Positions 1 through 8,610 of a stretch of DNA of 33,185 nt are shown here, piece by piece (position 1 is the first letter of the stretch; every line of letters starts with the position of its first letter). The DNA comes from Acidobacteriota bacterium. GTDB taxonomy: Bacteria > Acidobacteriota > Terriglobia > Terriglobales > Acidobacteriaceae. A program made the position numbers and the translations under genes. The stretch covers positions 1 to 33,185 of the forward strand of contig QIAU01000174.1 of the NCBI GenBank assembly GCA_003225055.1. Reading direction: 5' to 3'. The notes under the pieces are model-generated. The model did no database searches. It saw nothing but the letters and a program-made list of their open reading frames with translations, and was not told the DNA's origin.

Positions 1-93
1 CGATATCTGCCGCATTGCGCCTACCTGCAAATTGGCCGCGCGCTAGGCACCGCCGACCAAATACTCAAGCTGGCTTTCACAAGGCTGGGTTGA
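1..93 (+). CDS. Possible 3' end of an unidentified gene (partial)
   Basis: Frame 1 is open from the window edge for 30 codons and ends in TGA at 91-93, giving a C-terminal peptide that finishes ILKLAFTRLG. The composition is compatible with coding sequence, but 30 codons is too few to prove it and no family is recognised. It would lie upstream of the MscS gene on the same strand, about 180 bases away. Confidence 0.25.
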   Translation, partial: RYLPHCAYLQIGRALGTADQILKLAFTRLG

Positions 94-274
94 CAGCCAC
101 AATAGGGCTCTAGCTCGATGAGCGAAGACGAGCGTAAAACTCCTACTAGCCACGCTCGTATCTCAAATCATTTAAAATGGCAGCTAAAGCAGCGCCTACG
201 GGCTCCCAAAGTCTTCGTTGCTGCCAAGATCATGCTGTTCACGGCAGCGAGGGCACATCCGGGGAAGGAATACT

Positions 275-2224
275 TTGTCATTTCGGACCAGAACTTTTCC
301 TCGCTGGGCCGTCGTTATCGCCCTGGTCCTCGCAACCGGACTAGGACTTGCTCTCTCCCAGAGTTCCCCCGTCAATACTCCTGATCCACAGGATGTAATT
401 CAATTCCTGAACCAGACCATCAACTGGTATCGACAACTGGCGGTCGAGAGTCAAATTCCTAAAGAGCCAAGTGATCTCCTCATGGTCAACGACAATCGCC
501 AGGTTGCCAGTCAGGTTGTGCGTCTGGCGTTCGACTATGCCCGGGCGCAAGCGGACTCTTTGGCAAGACAAGTGAGCCCGGGGCAAGCTCAGAATCCTGA
601 CACGGCCCGGTACCAGTCTCTGCTGCAGTTGTCGGCCAAGCTGGACAGTCAGATTCGCGAGTCGCAAGCCGAACTGGAAAAGCTTCGGCAGAAGCTGGAA
701 ACTGCGAGCGGCCGCAACCGCAAGGCCCTGCAATCGGCCATCGCCGAGACCCAAAGCGAACTGGACTTGGCTAACGCGCGACGCGACGCGATCCGCAACA
801 TGGCCGAGTTTGTCAGCGGAGCCAGCACGAGCGGACTGGGGACGGCGGGGCTACGGGCACAAATCGAGGCATTGGCACGCTCTGTTCCGCCCGAACTGGT
901 ACAGGCCCCGGCCAGTGGAGAAAACAACTCCGCCATTCACCAGCAGGGTGCGGCGGCTTACGGCACTAGCCAGCCCGCAGCATCCGGAATCTGGGGCCTG
1001 ACGGGCAGGCTCTTTGAACTTTCCGGCAAAATCCGCACCATCGATCAGACCGCACGGACGACCGATGCGCTGACAGAAATGTCGAAGCAGCTGCGTACGC
1101 CCTTGGTCAACCAGCTCAAGGACCTGTCGAAGCAGGGTGACCAACTTGCGAATCAGCCAGACTCCCATGATCCTGCGGTGCTGGCCCAGCAGAAAAAGCA
1201 GCTCGACGCACTCACTACGCAATTCAAGCAGGCCTCGACCGCGGTTCTTCCCTTGAGCAAGCAGGGAATCCTGCTGGGACTCTACAAGAGGAGCCTCACG
1301 AGTTGGAAGAGTGGGATCGAGACGGAATACAAGAGCGTGTTGAGAAGTCTCCTGCTCCGGTTGGTCGTTCTGGCAGGAGTTCTCCTGGCGGTAGCCGCCG
1401 TGGCAGAACTGTGGCGCAAGACCATCCTTCGCTACGTGCACGATCCGCGCCGCCGTTACCAATTCCTTCTGCTACGAAAAGTCGTTCTCTGGTTCCTGAT
1501 CTGCCTGGTGATTGCGTTTGCCTTTGCCAGCCAATTGGGTTCGGTAGCCACCTTTGCCGGCCTGCTTACCGCGGGGGTAGCAGTCGCGCTGCAGAATGTC
1601 ATTCTCTCGATTGCCGGCTACTTTTTCCTGATCGGCAGGTTCGGCGTCAGGGTTGGCGATCGAGTGCAGATAGCGGGAGTGACAGGCGAGGTGGTCGAGA
1701 TCGGCTTAGTCCGCCTGCACCTGATGGAACTCAGCAGCATTGGCGCGGAGATTCCAACTGGCCGTGTAGTCGCTTTTTCCAACTCCATTGTCTTCCAGCC
1801 GGCCTCTGGCCTGTTCAAGCAGATTCCGGGTACCAACTTTGTGTGGCACGAAATCACTCTGACGCTGTCTCCGGACAGCGATTATCGGGCGGTGGAAGAA
1901 CGCCTGCTCGGTGCCGTGGAAACCGTCTTCGCTGATTATCGGGAAGAAATTGAGCGGCAGCGTCGGCAGATGGAGAGAACGCTCAGCAGCACGCCGATCA
2001 ACGAATTGTGCCCGAAGAGCCGGTTGCGCCTTACCCAGGCCGGCCTGGAAGCGGTGATCGGTTTTCCGGTCGACTTACAGCGTGCCGCTGAAATCGATGA
2101 CCGGGTCACACGCGAGGTGCTGAAGGCGATCGAGCGTGAGCCGAGGCTGAAATTGGTTGGGACAGGAACCCCTAGCATAAGGCTGCGAACAGATCTCACT
2201 CCTGAGAATGTAACGTCCCGCTAG
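275..2224 (+). CDS. Exported MscS-family mechanosensitive channel protein with coiled-coil periplasmic region
   Basis: This is a membrane channel-like protein of about 649 residues, likely an osmotic release or small-conductance mechanosensitive channel of the inner membrane. I chose the TTG at 275 because GGGGAAGGAA (261-270) is a good ribosome-binding site just before it and the product then begins with a clean signal peptide (MSFRTRTFPRWAVVIALVLA). An upstream TTG at 218 is in frame but has no such site. Residues of roughly 90-190 are rich in Q, E, R and K and look coiled-coil. Near residues 360-470 come hydrophobic helices, then the MscS pore and beta region (TAGVAVALQNVILSIAGYFF, GVRVGDRVQIAGVTGEVVEI). 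The N-terminal extension makes it much longer than the 286-residue E. coli MscS, as in MscK/YnaI-type relatives. The stop overlaps the stop of the convergent LysR gene within one CTAG. Confidence 0.85.
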   Translation: MSFRTRTFPRWAVVIALVLATGLGLALSQSSPVNTPDPQDVIQFLNQTINWYRQLAVESQIPKEPSDLLMVNDNRQVASQVVRLAFDYARAQADSLARQVSPGQAQNPDTARYQSLLQLSAKLDSQIRESQAELEKLRQKLETASGRNRKALQSAIAETQSELDLANARRDAIRNMAEFVSGASTSGLGTAGLRAQIEALARSVPPELVQAPASGENNSAIHQQGAAAYGTSQPAASGIWGLTGRLFELSGKIRTIDQTARTTDALTEMSKQLRTPLVNQLKDLSKQGDQLANQPDSHDPAVLAQQKKQLDALTTQFKQASTAVLPLSKQGILLGLYKRSLTSWKSGIETEYKSVLRSLLLRLVVLAGVLLAVAAVAELWRKTILRYVHDPRRRYQFLLLRKVVLWFLICLVIAFAFASQLGSVATFAGLLTAGVAVALQNVILSIAGYFFLIGRFGVRVGDRVQIAGVTGEVVEIGLVRLHLMELSSIGAEIPTGRVVAFSNSIVFQPASGLFKQIPGTNFVWHEITLTLSPDSDYRAVEERLLGAVETVFADYREEIERQRRQMERTLSSTPINELCPKSRLRLTQAGLEAVIGFPVDLQRAAEIDDRVTREVLKAIEREPRLKLVGTGTPSIRLRTDLTPENVTSR

Positions 2225-3168
2225 GCTCTGTGTCGGCCTCGCCGACGGCTGAGCTTGGCTGTTTTTTCGGTGAGGAACAGAGCGCTATCCGCCGCTGTCC
2301 GCAGCAGGTGAAGAAACGCTTGCGCCTCTCGGGAGAGAGGCCGGTGACGAGGGTGGATGGCATCCAGATTGCGCCGCAGCGGTTCGGCGTTGACGATCTC
2401 AATCGCGACGAGTTTGCCTTGCCGAAGTTCGTGCGTGACGGCGATCTGCGGGAGGAACCCCACCCCGAGCTTCCGTTCGATCATTCGCTTCGAAGCTTCG
2501 ATGGTTTCGACCTCAAGCACCACGTTCGGCAGCAGACCGGCGCGCCGGAATAGCCCCTGGCTCAGCGTCCAGTCACTCGAGCCGCGATCGTAAAAAATCA
2601 GCGGCCAGGATTCCACTTCTTCCAAACGAACCCGCCGCTTGCGAACTGCGGGATGCAGGGGATGCCCGACGAGGATAAGCGGATCATCACGCAAGGTCAT
2701 GGTCTCGACTTGGGGATGATTGAGCGAGCGTGCCAATCCGATATCCACGTCACCGTCTACCACCATCTTGAGCACCTGCAGCGAATTGCCGGAACGAACG
2801 GTAACCATCACTTTCGGGTTGGCTGTCTGATACTCCTTGATCACGTCGGGCAGCAAGTAGGTGCAGATGGAAAGCGCGGCCGCAATCCGCAAGGCGCCGG
2901 CAGCGGAAGGCTGCAGTTCATGCACAGCCTGCCGCGCAAGCGCCACCGTGCGGAGCAGTTGTTCGGCGTGAGGCCGCAGAGCCTTACCGGCGGGGGACAA
3001 CGACAGATTGGCGGGACCTCGGGTAAAAAGGGTAACTCCCAAAGAATTTTCCAGGGCGCGGATGCGGGCGCTCACGGCCGGCTGGCTAACCCGCAGGGCT
3101 TCCGCCGCACGGTGAAATCCGCCGTAAGTCGCTACCGCTAAGAAAGTTTCGACCTGGTCGATTTCCAT
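2221..3168 (-). CDS. LysR-family transcriptional regulator
   Basis: A DNA-binding regulator of 315 residues, the usual LysR length. The winged helix-turn-helix is residues 1-60 (MEIDQVETFLAVATYGGFHR, then AAEALRVSQPAVSARIRALE), followed by the linker helix and a type 2 periplasmic-binding-like effector domain (about 90-295). It is divergent from isocitrate lyase, with 209 bases between the starts. This is the classic arrangement for a LysR protein controlling its neighbour and itself, so aceA is the likely target. The effector cannot be told from sequence. A palindromic T-N11-A site lies 34 bases upstream of its start. Its stop shares the palindrome CTAG with the stop of the MscS gene on the other strand. 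Confidence 0.92.
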   Translation of the reverse strand: MEIDQVETFLAVATYGGFHRAAEALRVSQPAVSARIRALENSLGVTLFTRGPANLSLSPAGKALRPHAEQLLRTVALARQAVHELQPSAAGALRIAAALSICTYLLPDVIKEYQTANPKVMVTVRSGNSLQVLKMVVDGDVDIGLARSLNHPQVETMTLRDDPLILVGHPLHPAVRKRRVRLEEVESWPLIFYDRGSSDWTLSQGLFRRAGLLPNVVLEVETIEASKRMIERKLGVGFLPQIAVTHELRQGKLVAIEIVNAEPLRRNLDAIHPRHRPLSREAQAFLHLLRTAADSALFLTEKTAKLSRRRGRHRA

Positions 3169-3201
3169 GTCGTCTTCCGGCGCGCAGGGTAAAAAGCTGT
3201 A

Positions 3202-3228
3202 TGATAACAGTTTTCTATCAAGGTGATA
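3202..3228. promoter_or_regulatory. Candidate LysR operator with three TGATA half-sites
   Basis: TGATA (3202-3206), nine bases, then TATCA (3216-3220) form a perfect inverted repeat that contains the LysR T-N11-A signature. A third half-site, TGATA, follows at 3224-3228. The two direct TGATA copies are 22 bases apart, about two helical turns, which would place subunits on one DNA face. It sits in the lysR-aceA divergent region, close to the lysR start, as expected for an autoregulatory recognition site. Binding itself is inferred. Confidence 0.55.
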
Positions 3229-3377
3229 ATGACAATCAGTTTGACTGACTAGAAGGTTCCCTTCAGAATCGAGTCAACCTTTGCCGCCCCGCATGGCGTG
3301 GCGGCGAAAGATGTGGAGGGGCAAGCTCGCTGGCCCGGGGCTGCCCATTTCACAAATTCCGACCGAACGAGGATGTT

Positions 3378-4778
3378 ATGGCAAGTAACGGCAAGTCCAC
3401 AAACCTGGAAATGGAATGGAAAACCAACCCACGCTGGAAGGGCATCACTCGCCCGTACAACCAGCAGGATGTGGAGCGCCTGCGCGGCTCCGTACACATT
3501 GAGCACACTTTGGCTGGCATCGGCGCCGAGCGCCTCTGGGATCTGTTGCGCAGCGAATCTTACATTGCGGCTCTGGGCGCCATGACCGGCAATCAGGCTG
3601 TTCAACAGGTGCGGGCGGGGCTACAGGCGATTTATGTCAGCGGCTGGCAAGTGGCGGCCGACGCCAACGATGCTGGGCAGATGTATCCCGATCAGAGCCT
3701 GTATCCCGCCAACAGCGTTCCCAATCTCGTGCGCCGCATCAATCAGGCGCTGATGCGCGCTGATCAGATTCATCATGCGGAAGGGAAGAGCGGAATCCAC
3801 TGGTTCGCGCCGCTGGTTGCCGACGCCGAGGCTGGTTTCGGTGGGAATCTGAACGCTTTTGAGCTGATGGGGGCCATGATTGAAGCCGGCGCGGCTTGTG
3901 TGCACTTCGAGGATCAGCTCTCCTCCGTCAAAAAGTGCGGACATCTGGGCGGCAAAGTGCTTGTGCCTACCACCGAGTTCATTCAGAAGCTTGTCGCGGC
4001 GCGCTTGTGCGCTGACGTCATGGGGGTGTCCACGCTGGTGATGGCGCGTACCGACGCTGAGGCCGCCAACCTGCTCACCAGCGACGTTGATCCGCGCGAT
4101 CGGGAATTCGTCTCCGGCGAGCGCACGACAGAAGGCTTCTTCCACATCCGTAGTGGCATAAAATCCGCAATCGCGCGGGGCATCGCGTACGCGCCATACG
4201 CCGACTTGGTCTGGTGTGAAACCGCGAAGCCGGATCTGAAGGAAGCACGAGAGTTTGCCGAAGGCGTGTTGGCACAGTATCCGAGCAAGATGCTGGCCTA
4301 CAACTGCTCGCCATCCTTCAACTGGAAAAAAGCCTTGGACGACGCAACGATTGCACGCTTCCAGCGGGAGCTTGGGGCCATGGGCTACAAGTTTCAGTTC
4401 ATCACGCTGGCCGGTTTCCACGCGCTGAATCTTTCCATGTTTGAACTGGCGCGCGCCTATAAGCAAACAGGAATGACAGCATATTCACGGCTGCAGGAGA
4501 AGGAGTTCAGCCGCGAACACCAATACGGCTACGAGGGCGTGAAGCACCAGCGCTTTGTGGGTACAGGATATTTCGACGCGGTCCAGCAGGTGATCACGAG
4601 TGGAACGGCGTCCACGACCGCTCTGGAAGGTTCGACCGAAACTGCGCAGTTCACCGACAGCAAGCCGGCTCCGTACGCGGGACACGGACCAGATGCGAGA
4701 TGTCAGTTTATCCCGGGCGAATGCCTGTCCGTGGTGGAAATTACACCTCCGGAGAAGCCCGGCGCGACTGCTGACTAG
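3378..4778 (+). CDS. aceA: Isocitrate lyase
   Basis: Cleaves isocitrate to glyoxylate and succinate, the first step of the glyoxylate shunt used for growth on acetate or fatty acids; cytoplasmic. The product is 466 residues, slightly longer than the roughly 434 of E. coli AceA. The signature [14 protein letters not shown] (about 185-198) contains the catalytic Cys187. The Mg-binding region [10 protein letters not shown] (147-156), MARTDAEAA (about 222-230) and YNCSPSFNW (about 312-320) are all present. The start is supported by ACGAGG at 3367-3372, six bases upstream. The gene is divergent from a LysR regulator that probably controls it. Malate synthase, the second shunt enzyme, is not in the window. 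Confidence 0.96.
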   Translation: MASNGKSTNLEMEWKTNPRWKGITRPYNQQDVERLRGSVHIEHTLAGIGAERLWDLLRSESYIAALGAMTGNQAVQQVRAGLQAIYVSGWQVAADANDAGQMYPDQSLYPANSVPNLVRRINQALMRADQIHHAEGKSGIHWFAPLVADAEAGFGGNLNAFELMGAMIEAGAACVHFEDQLSSVKKCGHLGGKVLVPTTEFIQKLVAARLCADVMGVSTLVMARTDAEAANLLTSDVDPRDREFVSGERTTEGFFHIRSGIKSAIARGIAYAPYADLVWCETAKPDLKEAREFAEGVLAQYPSKMLAYNCSPSFNWKKALDDATIARFQRELGAMGYKFQFITLAGFHALNLSMFELARAYKQTGMTAYSRLQEKEFSREHQYGYEGVKHQRFVGTGYFDAVQQVITSGTASTTALEGSTETAQFTDSKPAPYAGHGPDARCQFIPGECLSVVEITPPEKPGATAD

Positions 4779-4804
4779 TCTGCAGGAAACTACGACGCAT
4801 AGAG

Positions 4805-4842
4805 ACGCGGCTTGCCGCGTGCGTAGCTTCCCGTTGTTCTCA
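4805..4842 (+). terminator. Possible aceA terminator or stem-loop
   Basis: ACGCGG-CTTG-CCGCGT (4805-4820) is a perfect six-pair hairpin 27 bases after the aceA stop. It is followed by a moderately T-rich stretch (gcgtagcttcccgttgttct) without a real U tract. It could terminate aceA, but weakly. Confidence 0.35.
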
Positions 4843-5121
4843 TGATGGTCGCAATTGGATCCACGTTTTTTTGAACGGATCAATGAGGAAAGTTGCGCTT
4901 GACGAATGGCTAACCAGGCCATCATTGAATCTGAAGGGTCGCACCCATTCCGGCTCGCGCCCGTGCTTTCGCTTGTCCCTCGGCGTTCCACCATTGGCGA
5001 CACGTTGCGGCGTAGAACGCGGGGGCAGACAAGGCAGCCGGTAGGGTTCGTACCGTTGCTCACTCCGTGCCCAAATAGGATATGGCTGATTCCTGCCTCC
5101 GCGACTGGTTTCACGCTGGCC
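4843..5121. other. Gene-poor stretch, no recognisable feature
   Basis: Open frames cross this stretch on both strands, but none shows a recognisable domain, a convincing ribosome-binding site or a translation resembling a known family. Together with the adjacent pseudogene it forms about 1.4 kb without an intact gene. It may be older decayed coding sequence. Confidence 0.4.
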
Positions 5122-5940
5122 CTAAGACCCGCGCCAGAGCCTTCCTCTCTGCACGGCTTCCACCACCCGCAAACCGCGCTGGGCCGCGAACTCCGCCAAA
5201 CCGGACGTTTCCCAGCAGTTGACGGTACGATTCCGGCCGATTCCCCAGTATCGCCTGGCTCAACAGGTCGGCGGGCCGCAGCGCGTAAGAATCCTTCACC
5301 GGTAATGGGGTCAGTGAAACCCGCAGCATCCCCGATCATCGCCCAGCCATCGCCGCTTACCGCCGCTTGGCGCAAAGTCGTCAGGCTGAGCGCTGCAAGG
5401 ACGTGCGCGTAAACCTTGGCGCCGGTAAACGCCAGTCCGGCAGCAGAAACGCATTCCTCCATCAAACGTCGTAATTCAGCGGTCGTCTTGCCATTCAGCT
5501 TGCCGCAAATGCCGGCGGAGAAATGATCGGCGCGGGGAAAGATCCAAATAGCCATGCAGCCCGGCGAGAAACTGTATCTGCATGCAAGAGCCGCTGCCTG
5601 CAATGAAGTAGCCGGCGGTGGCCATCAAATCGCTAGCAGCAAATGGCGCGAGAATTGGCCTCGAAACGGGTTGCGAGCGCCGGTGGCCAATATCAGGTAC
5701 TCGGCTCTCAACTCGCCGGAAGTCGTTTGCAGCAGCCATTCTCCGGACCGGCCTAGGATGCTCGTCACGCGCTTTGTACGACCTGAGCCCCCGCTTTCCG
5801 AGCGCGGTCCAGCAGCATTCCATTCCGCACACGGCGGGAAAAATGGCGATTGGCTGATCGAGGTGAAAACGAACGCTCTTGCCCGCCGGACTTACCAGTT
5901 CGCACTGCTCCACCCAGTTGCGCTGGGCCTGCGCATCACG
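5122..5940 (-). pseudogene. Decayed FAD-dependent oxidoreductase (geranylgeranyl-reductase-like)
   Basis: Minus-strand fragments in alternating frames join into one recognisable protein. In order they are SPAGKSVRFHLDQPIAIFP, then RNGMLLDRARKAGAQVVQS, then a frame containing LILATGARNPFRGQFSRHL, then FAASDLMATAGYFIAGSGS leading to MQIQFLAGLHGY, then IFPRADHFSAGICGKLNGK, then GWAMIGDAAGFTDPITGEG, and last YALRPADLLSQAILGNRPE. The ATGARN and GDAAGFTDPITGEG blocks are typical of the geranylgeranyl reductase/FAD-binding monooxygenase group. Frame changes are needed near 5825, 5775, 5640, 5545 and 5305, and perhaps 5200. The N-terminal Rossmann GxGxxG segment was not found. Neighbouring genes are intact, so decay is likelier than poor sequence. 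No function is expected now. Confidence 0.8.
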
Positions 5941-6094
5941 CCTTCACCGGGAGATATGCAGGAATTCTAAAAGAACGGCGGCAGGGAACGCATTTCAGGC
6001 TCTCGGGCTTTCGGGCAGGCAATTCTCGCGCTATCGAACCTAGCTTATCGGCGCCGAGCAACCCAGACCCTAGAGCCTGCCTTGTCCCGACAGG

Positions 6095-6128
6095 CTGAAA
6101 AACGAAATGCCTCCCTCAAATGGGAGGC
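6095..6128 (-). terminator. Rho-independent terminator of the two-TM gene
   Basis: GCCTCCC (6109-6115), a six-base loop, then GGGAGGC (6122-6128). Read on the minus strand, the stem is followed by ATTTCGTTTTT. It lies about 80 bases downstream of the stop of the minus-strand gene at 6208-6480. Confidence 0.7.
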
Positions 6129-6207
6129 CTTAGGGCGCAGGAAAGCAAGAAATATTAGGCGACTTCCAACACCAGTCGCCCTGAGAAAGGTACGCCGCCC
6201 ACCCCGG

Positions 6208-6480
6208 TTATTGCACGATCGTCATTTGCTGGTAGATGAAGATGCCAGCAATGACCAGGATCAAGACCCCGGAGGCAGCTCCCAGCCAGCGCACGAACGG
6301 ATTGAGCCTATTGACCTTGGAGAGAATCTCGGTCTGCTCTTTTTGCATGTGAGATTCAGAGTCGCTCAGGTAGAGCTGATCGTCCTCCTGCATGGTGAGT
6401 GTGCTGCGATAAATGAGGAGGATGATCAGGATAGCCGTTAGAACGCCCCACACAATCAGCATTCCGACCAGGGGAAACAT
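6208..6480 (-). CDS. Small two-TM membrane protein of unknown function
   Basis: A 90-residue protein with a hydrophobic N-terminal helix (about 4-24, VGMLIVWGVLTAILIILLIY), a polar loop of about 40 residues rich in D, E, S and Q, and a second hydrophobic helix (about 68-85, SGVLILVIAGIFIYQQ). The topology suggests a hairpin with both ends on the same side of the membrane. I do not recognise the family. The clean pattern, a downstream terminator and a TATAAT about 80 bases upstream argue for a real gene. It is divergent from the Fe-S carrier gene. Confidence 0.65.
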   Translation of the reverse strand: MFPLVGMLIVWGVLTAILIILLIYRSTLTMQEDDQLYLSDSESHMQKEQTEILSKVNRLNPFVRWLGAASGVLILVIAGIFIYQQMTIVQ

Positions 6481-6558
6481 AGGCCACCTCGGTTCTGATT
6501 TTGGGCCGATCCTTGACCCGCGGCGGGTTGGGCCAGCAGTAGGGGAGGACCCGGGCAG

Positions 6559-6564
6559 ATTATA
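6559..6564 (-). promoter_or_regulatory. Possible -10 element of the two-TM gene
   Basis: A perfect TATAAT on the minus strand about 79 bases upstream of the start at 6480. No good -35 box was found at 16-18 bases, so support is limited. Confidence 0.35.
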
Positions 6565-6688
6565 GCCCGATTTGGCAAGCCGGGAGTGTCTTTTCCGCTT
6601 GCGACCCTCCCGCGGCCGCCTTCATCTAATAAACATACCTGGCAGTGTTAGGGTACCCGGTTTTCTGTGATATGCGCGAATCGACCTT

Positions 6689-6697
6689 TGTTATAAT
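6689..6697 (+). promoter_or_regulatory. Extended -10 promoter of the Fe-S carrier gene
   Basis: TGTTATAAT carries the TGN extension (6689-6691) directly before a perfect TATAAT (6692-6697), which can substitute for the poor -35. It lies about 28 bases upstream of the ATG at 6726. Confidence 0.6.
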
Positions 6698-6725
6698 CTA
6701 GACGAGTAAACTCAAGGAGATACGA

Positions 6726-7097
6726 ATGTCCACAACAACTACCATCCCGGCCGCGCCGGAAGTGAAGTCCACGCCCATCAGCCTTACCCCCAACGCCATT
6801 GCTAAGGTTAAGGAGATCATGGCGCAACAGAATCCTCTCCCGACCGGTTTGCGGGTAGGGGTAGTGGGTGGAGGTTGCTCCGGCTTCTCTTACTCTATGC
6901 AGTTCGAGAACAATCCGGGCATGATGGACAAAGTGTTCGACATGGACGGGCTGAAAGTTTATGTGGATGCCACGTCCCTGATGTATTTGAACGGTTGCCG
7001 CGTGGATTACCTCGAGACCCTCGACGGCGCTGGTTTCAAGTTCGATAATCCCAACGTGAAGAGCACCTGTGGCTGCGGGTCCTCGTTTAACGTCTGA
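6726..7097 (+). CDS. A-type iron-sulfur cluster carrier (IscA/ErpA/HesB family)
   Basis: A 123-residue cytoplasmic protein of the Fe-S biogenesis group that carries or delivers clusters to apo-proteins. The three conserved cysteines are present: Cys51 in GGGCSGFSYSMQF, and Cys115 and Cys117 in STCGCGSSF, with the usual spacing of about 63 residues. The first roughly 18 residues are a Thr/Pro/Ala-rich extension before the core. AAGGAGAT immediately before the ATG is a strong ribosome-binding site. No isc or suf genes adjoin it. Whether it is closer to IscA, ErpA or SufA cannot be settled by eye. Confidence 0.93.
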   Translation: MSTTTTIPAAPEVKSTPISLTPNAIAKVKEIMAQQNPLPTGLRVGVVGGGCSGFSYSMQFENNPGMMDKVFDMDGLKVYVDATSLMYLNGCRVDYLETLDGAGFKFDNPNVKSTCGCGSSFNV

Positions 7098-7118
7098 ACC
7101 GAAATTTTTGAAGATTAC

Positions 7119-7150
7119 AAAGGCCTCGTCGAAGGACGAGGCCTTTTTCA
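7119..7150. terminator. Bidirectional rho-independent terminator
   Basis: AAAGGCCTCGTC (7119-7130), a four-base loop, then GACGAGGCCTTT (7135-7146), a perfect 12-pair stem continuing into TT on the plus strand. It lies between two convergent genes (the Fe-S carrier and the pseudopilin) and its A/T flanks allow it to serve both directions. Confidence 0.85.
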
Positions 7151-7173
7151 GCTAGCTTTCCTCAGGATTCAAG

Positions 7174-7983
7174 CTACTGCGGGGGCTGTGGCTGCTGCGG
7201 CGGCAGCGGGACGCCGGGCGGCGCGGTCGGCCCCGTAGAGCCTTCCCCCGGGTTCACCACGGGACCTTGCCCCTGTCCTATGCCGGGGCCCTGCAGCGCA
7301 GGTTGAGCGGGTGTGTTCAACAACCCGCCCCGATCGATACTCGGGTCATAGATGAACTGCCAGTCATTGTAATGGTTCTTCTTGTTGAATTCGCGAATGG
7401 ACTCTTTTTCAGACGTGCTGACCACCCCCACAATGGGCCCGCCTCCGAACGTCTGATTATTCGAGCCACCCTTTGACGATGAGCTGCTGTCGGAGGACGT
7501 CGAAGAATTCTGATCCGATGAGCTCGACGACTGTGTTCCGGTCTGCCCCTGCGAAGTGCTAGCATTCTTGTCGGTATTAAGTCCGCCCGTCGGGTTCGCA
7601 CCCGGCGCCACCCCACCCGCGATCCCCCGGCCGAATGTCATTTTAATCTCGCCGAAATGGAGCAGCTTGAAGTCTTCCCCGGTGACCGGGTCCTTATAAC
7701 GCTTACGCAGGAAACGCATGTTGTTGGCGCTCTCGAGATCGTCCAGGCTCACCGGGTAGCGTCCAAAGCGCTTGAAGTAGCGGCGGATGGCGCGCGAATA
7801 CTGCACTCCCCGGTGGATCAGTTCCTCTTCGCGATCGCGACGCAGTTCCAGCTTGATTGTGGGAATCGCGGCGGACAGGGCAATCACCACCAGAGCCGCG
7901 ATCATCATCAGGCTGACAAGAATGTAACCGCTCTGCGAAGAGCCGCTGAGCCGACGACGCCGGAATTTTGAAAGTGAAACCAA
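7174..7983 (-). CDS. Type II secretion/type IV pilus pseudopilin-like protein with Ser/Gly-rich tail
   Basis: A 269-residue protein, last gene of the pilus assembly operon. A basic leader (MVSLSKFRRRRLSGSSQSG) precedes a class III-like hydrophobic helix (residues 20-41, YILVSLMMIAALVVIALSA). The helix lacks the classical Glu at +5 seen in the pilins. Residues 72-115 hold RFGRYPVSLDDL, then KDPVTGEDFKLL, a pseudopilin globular motif. A Ser/Gln/Asn/Gly low-complexity stretch (about 140-175) and a Pro/Gly/Gln-rich C-terminus follow. It starts nine bases after the stop of the PilP-like gene. It is probably a minor pseudopilin priming the pilus; cleavage by PilD-type peptidase is inferred. Confidence 0.75.
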   Translation of the reverse strand: MVSLSKFRRRRLSGSSQSGYILVSLMMIAALVVIALSAAIPTIKLELRRDREEELIHRGVQYSRAIRRYFKRFGRYPVSLDDLESANNMRFLRKRYKDPVTGEDFKLLHFGEIKMTFGRGIAGGVAPGANPTGGLNTDKNASTSQGQTGTQSSSSSDQNSSTSSDSSSSSKGGSNNQTFGGGPIVGVVSTSEKESIREFNKKNHYNDWQFIYDPSIDRGGLLNTPAQPALQGPGIGQGQGPVVNPGEGSTGPTAPPGVPLPPQQPQPPQ

Positions 7984-7992
7984 CTGCTCTGC

Positions 7993-8610
7993 CTAGCCCT
8001 GAGTAAGGGGGATGCTCTGCCGATTGTTGTTGAGCACGTCCTCGATTTCAACCGATGCCGGCCCAATATGTAAGACCTTGTAACGGCGATCCACAATCTC
8101 TCCTTCGCCCGCAATAAACACGTCTTCGCCCTTCGAGAGGAAGATCCGCTTGGGTTCTCCTGGCTTGCTCGCAAAGCCAAAAAATTTCAGCGGCAAAGGG
8201 GGCGGCGGAGGCGGTGGCGGAGGCGCTTCTGCCACTTGAATTTCTGGCACGGCTGGAGCTACCGGTTTCGGAATCTCAACTTCAGCCTGGAAAATGTTCC
8301 GACCGGTACCGGTGTATTTCGTATCTTCACTCGCCCGCAGCAGCCCGAGCTGTATGGTTGGGTCCAGTGAAACCGGGGTTACTCTCGCTTTCTTAGTGCC
8401 GGGTGTCTTGCTCGCGGCGCCAGGGGTTGCGCGCCGGAGCGTGGCTTGCGGAGTCGGCGGCGGGTTGTTGGCAGGTTGCGTGTCCATGGCTGCCGGGGGT
8501 GGCGGGGCTCCGGCCGGGTTGGCGATGCGGTAGACCACCATGCCGAAAGCCAATACTCCCAGCACCGTCGCCGCGATCGTCTTCTTTCGGTTTTCTGCCC
8601 CCAGGTTCAC
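7993..8610 (-). CDS. PilP/GspC-like inner-membrane protein
   Basis: A 205-residue bitopic protein with a short cytoplasmic N-terminus, one TM helix (residues about 11-28), and a long Pro/Ala-rich periplasmic linker that includes nine consecutive prolines (130-138). The C-terminal beta domain KRIFLSKGEDVFIAGEGEIV resembles the homology region of PilP/GspC, which links the inner-membrane complex to the secretin. No lipobox is seen, unlike true PilP lipoproteins, so GspC-like topology fits better. The start is GTG at 8610, in a TAGTG junction that overlaps the pilO stop by one base, implying coupled translation. Confidence 0.75.
   Translation of the reverse strand: MNLGAENRKKTIAATVLGVLAFGMVVYRIANPAGAPPPPAAMDTQPANNPPPTPQATLRRATPGAASKTPGTKKARVTPVSLDPTIQLGLLRASEDTKYTGTGRNIFQAEVEIPKPVAPAVPEIQVAEAPPPPPPPPPLPLKFFGFASKPGEPKRIFLSKGEDVFIAGEGEIVDRRYKVLHIGPASVEIEDVLNNNRQSIPLTQG

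Noticed and set aside
4906-5412. Plus-strand open frame of 168 codons
   Set aside because: It runs antisense to the FAD-reductase pseudogene over much of its length, has no recognisable domain and no convincing ribosome-binding site.
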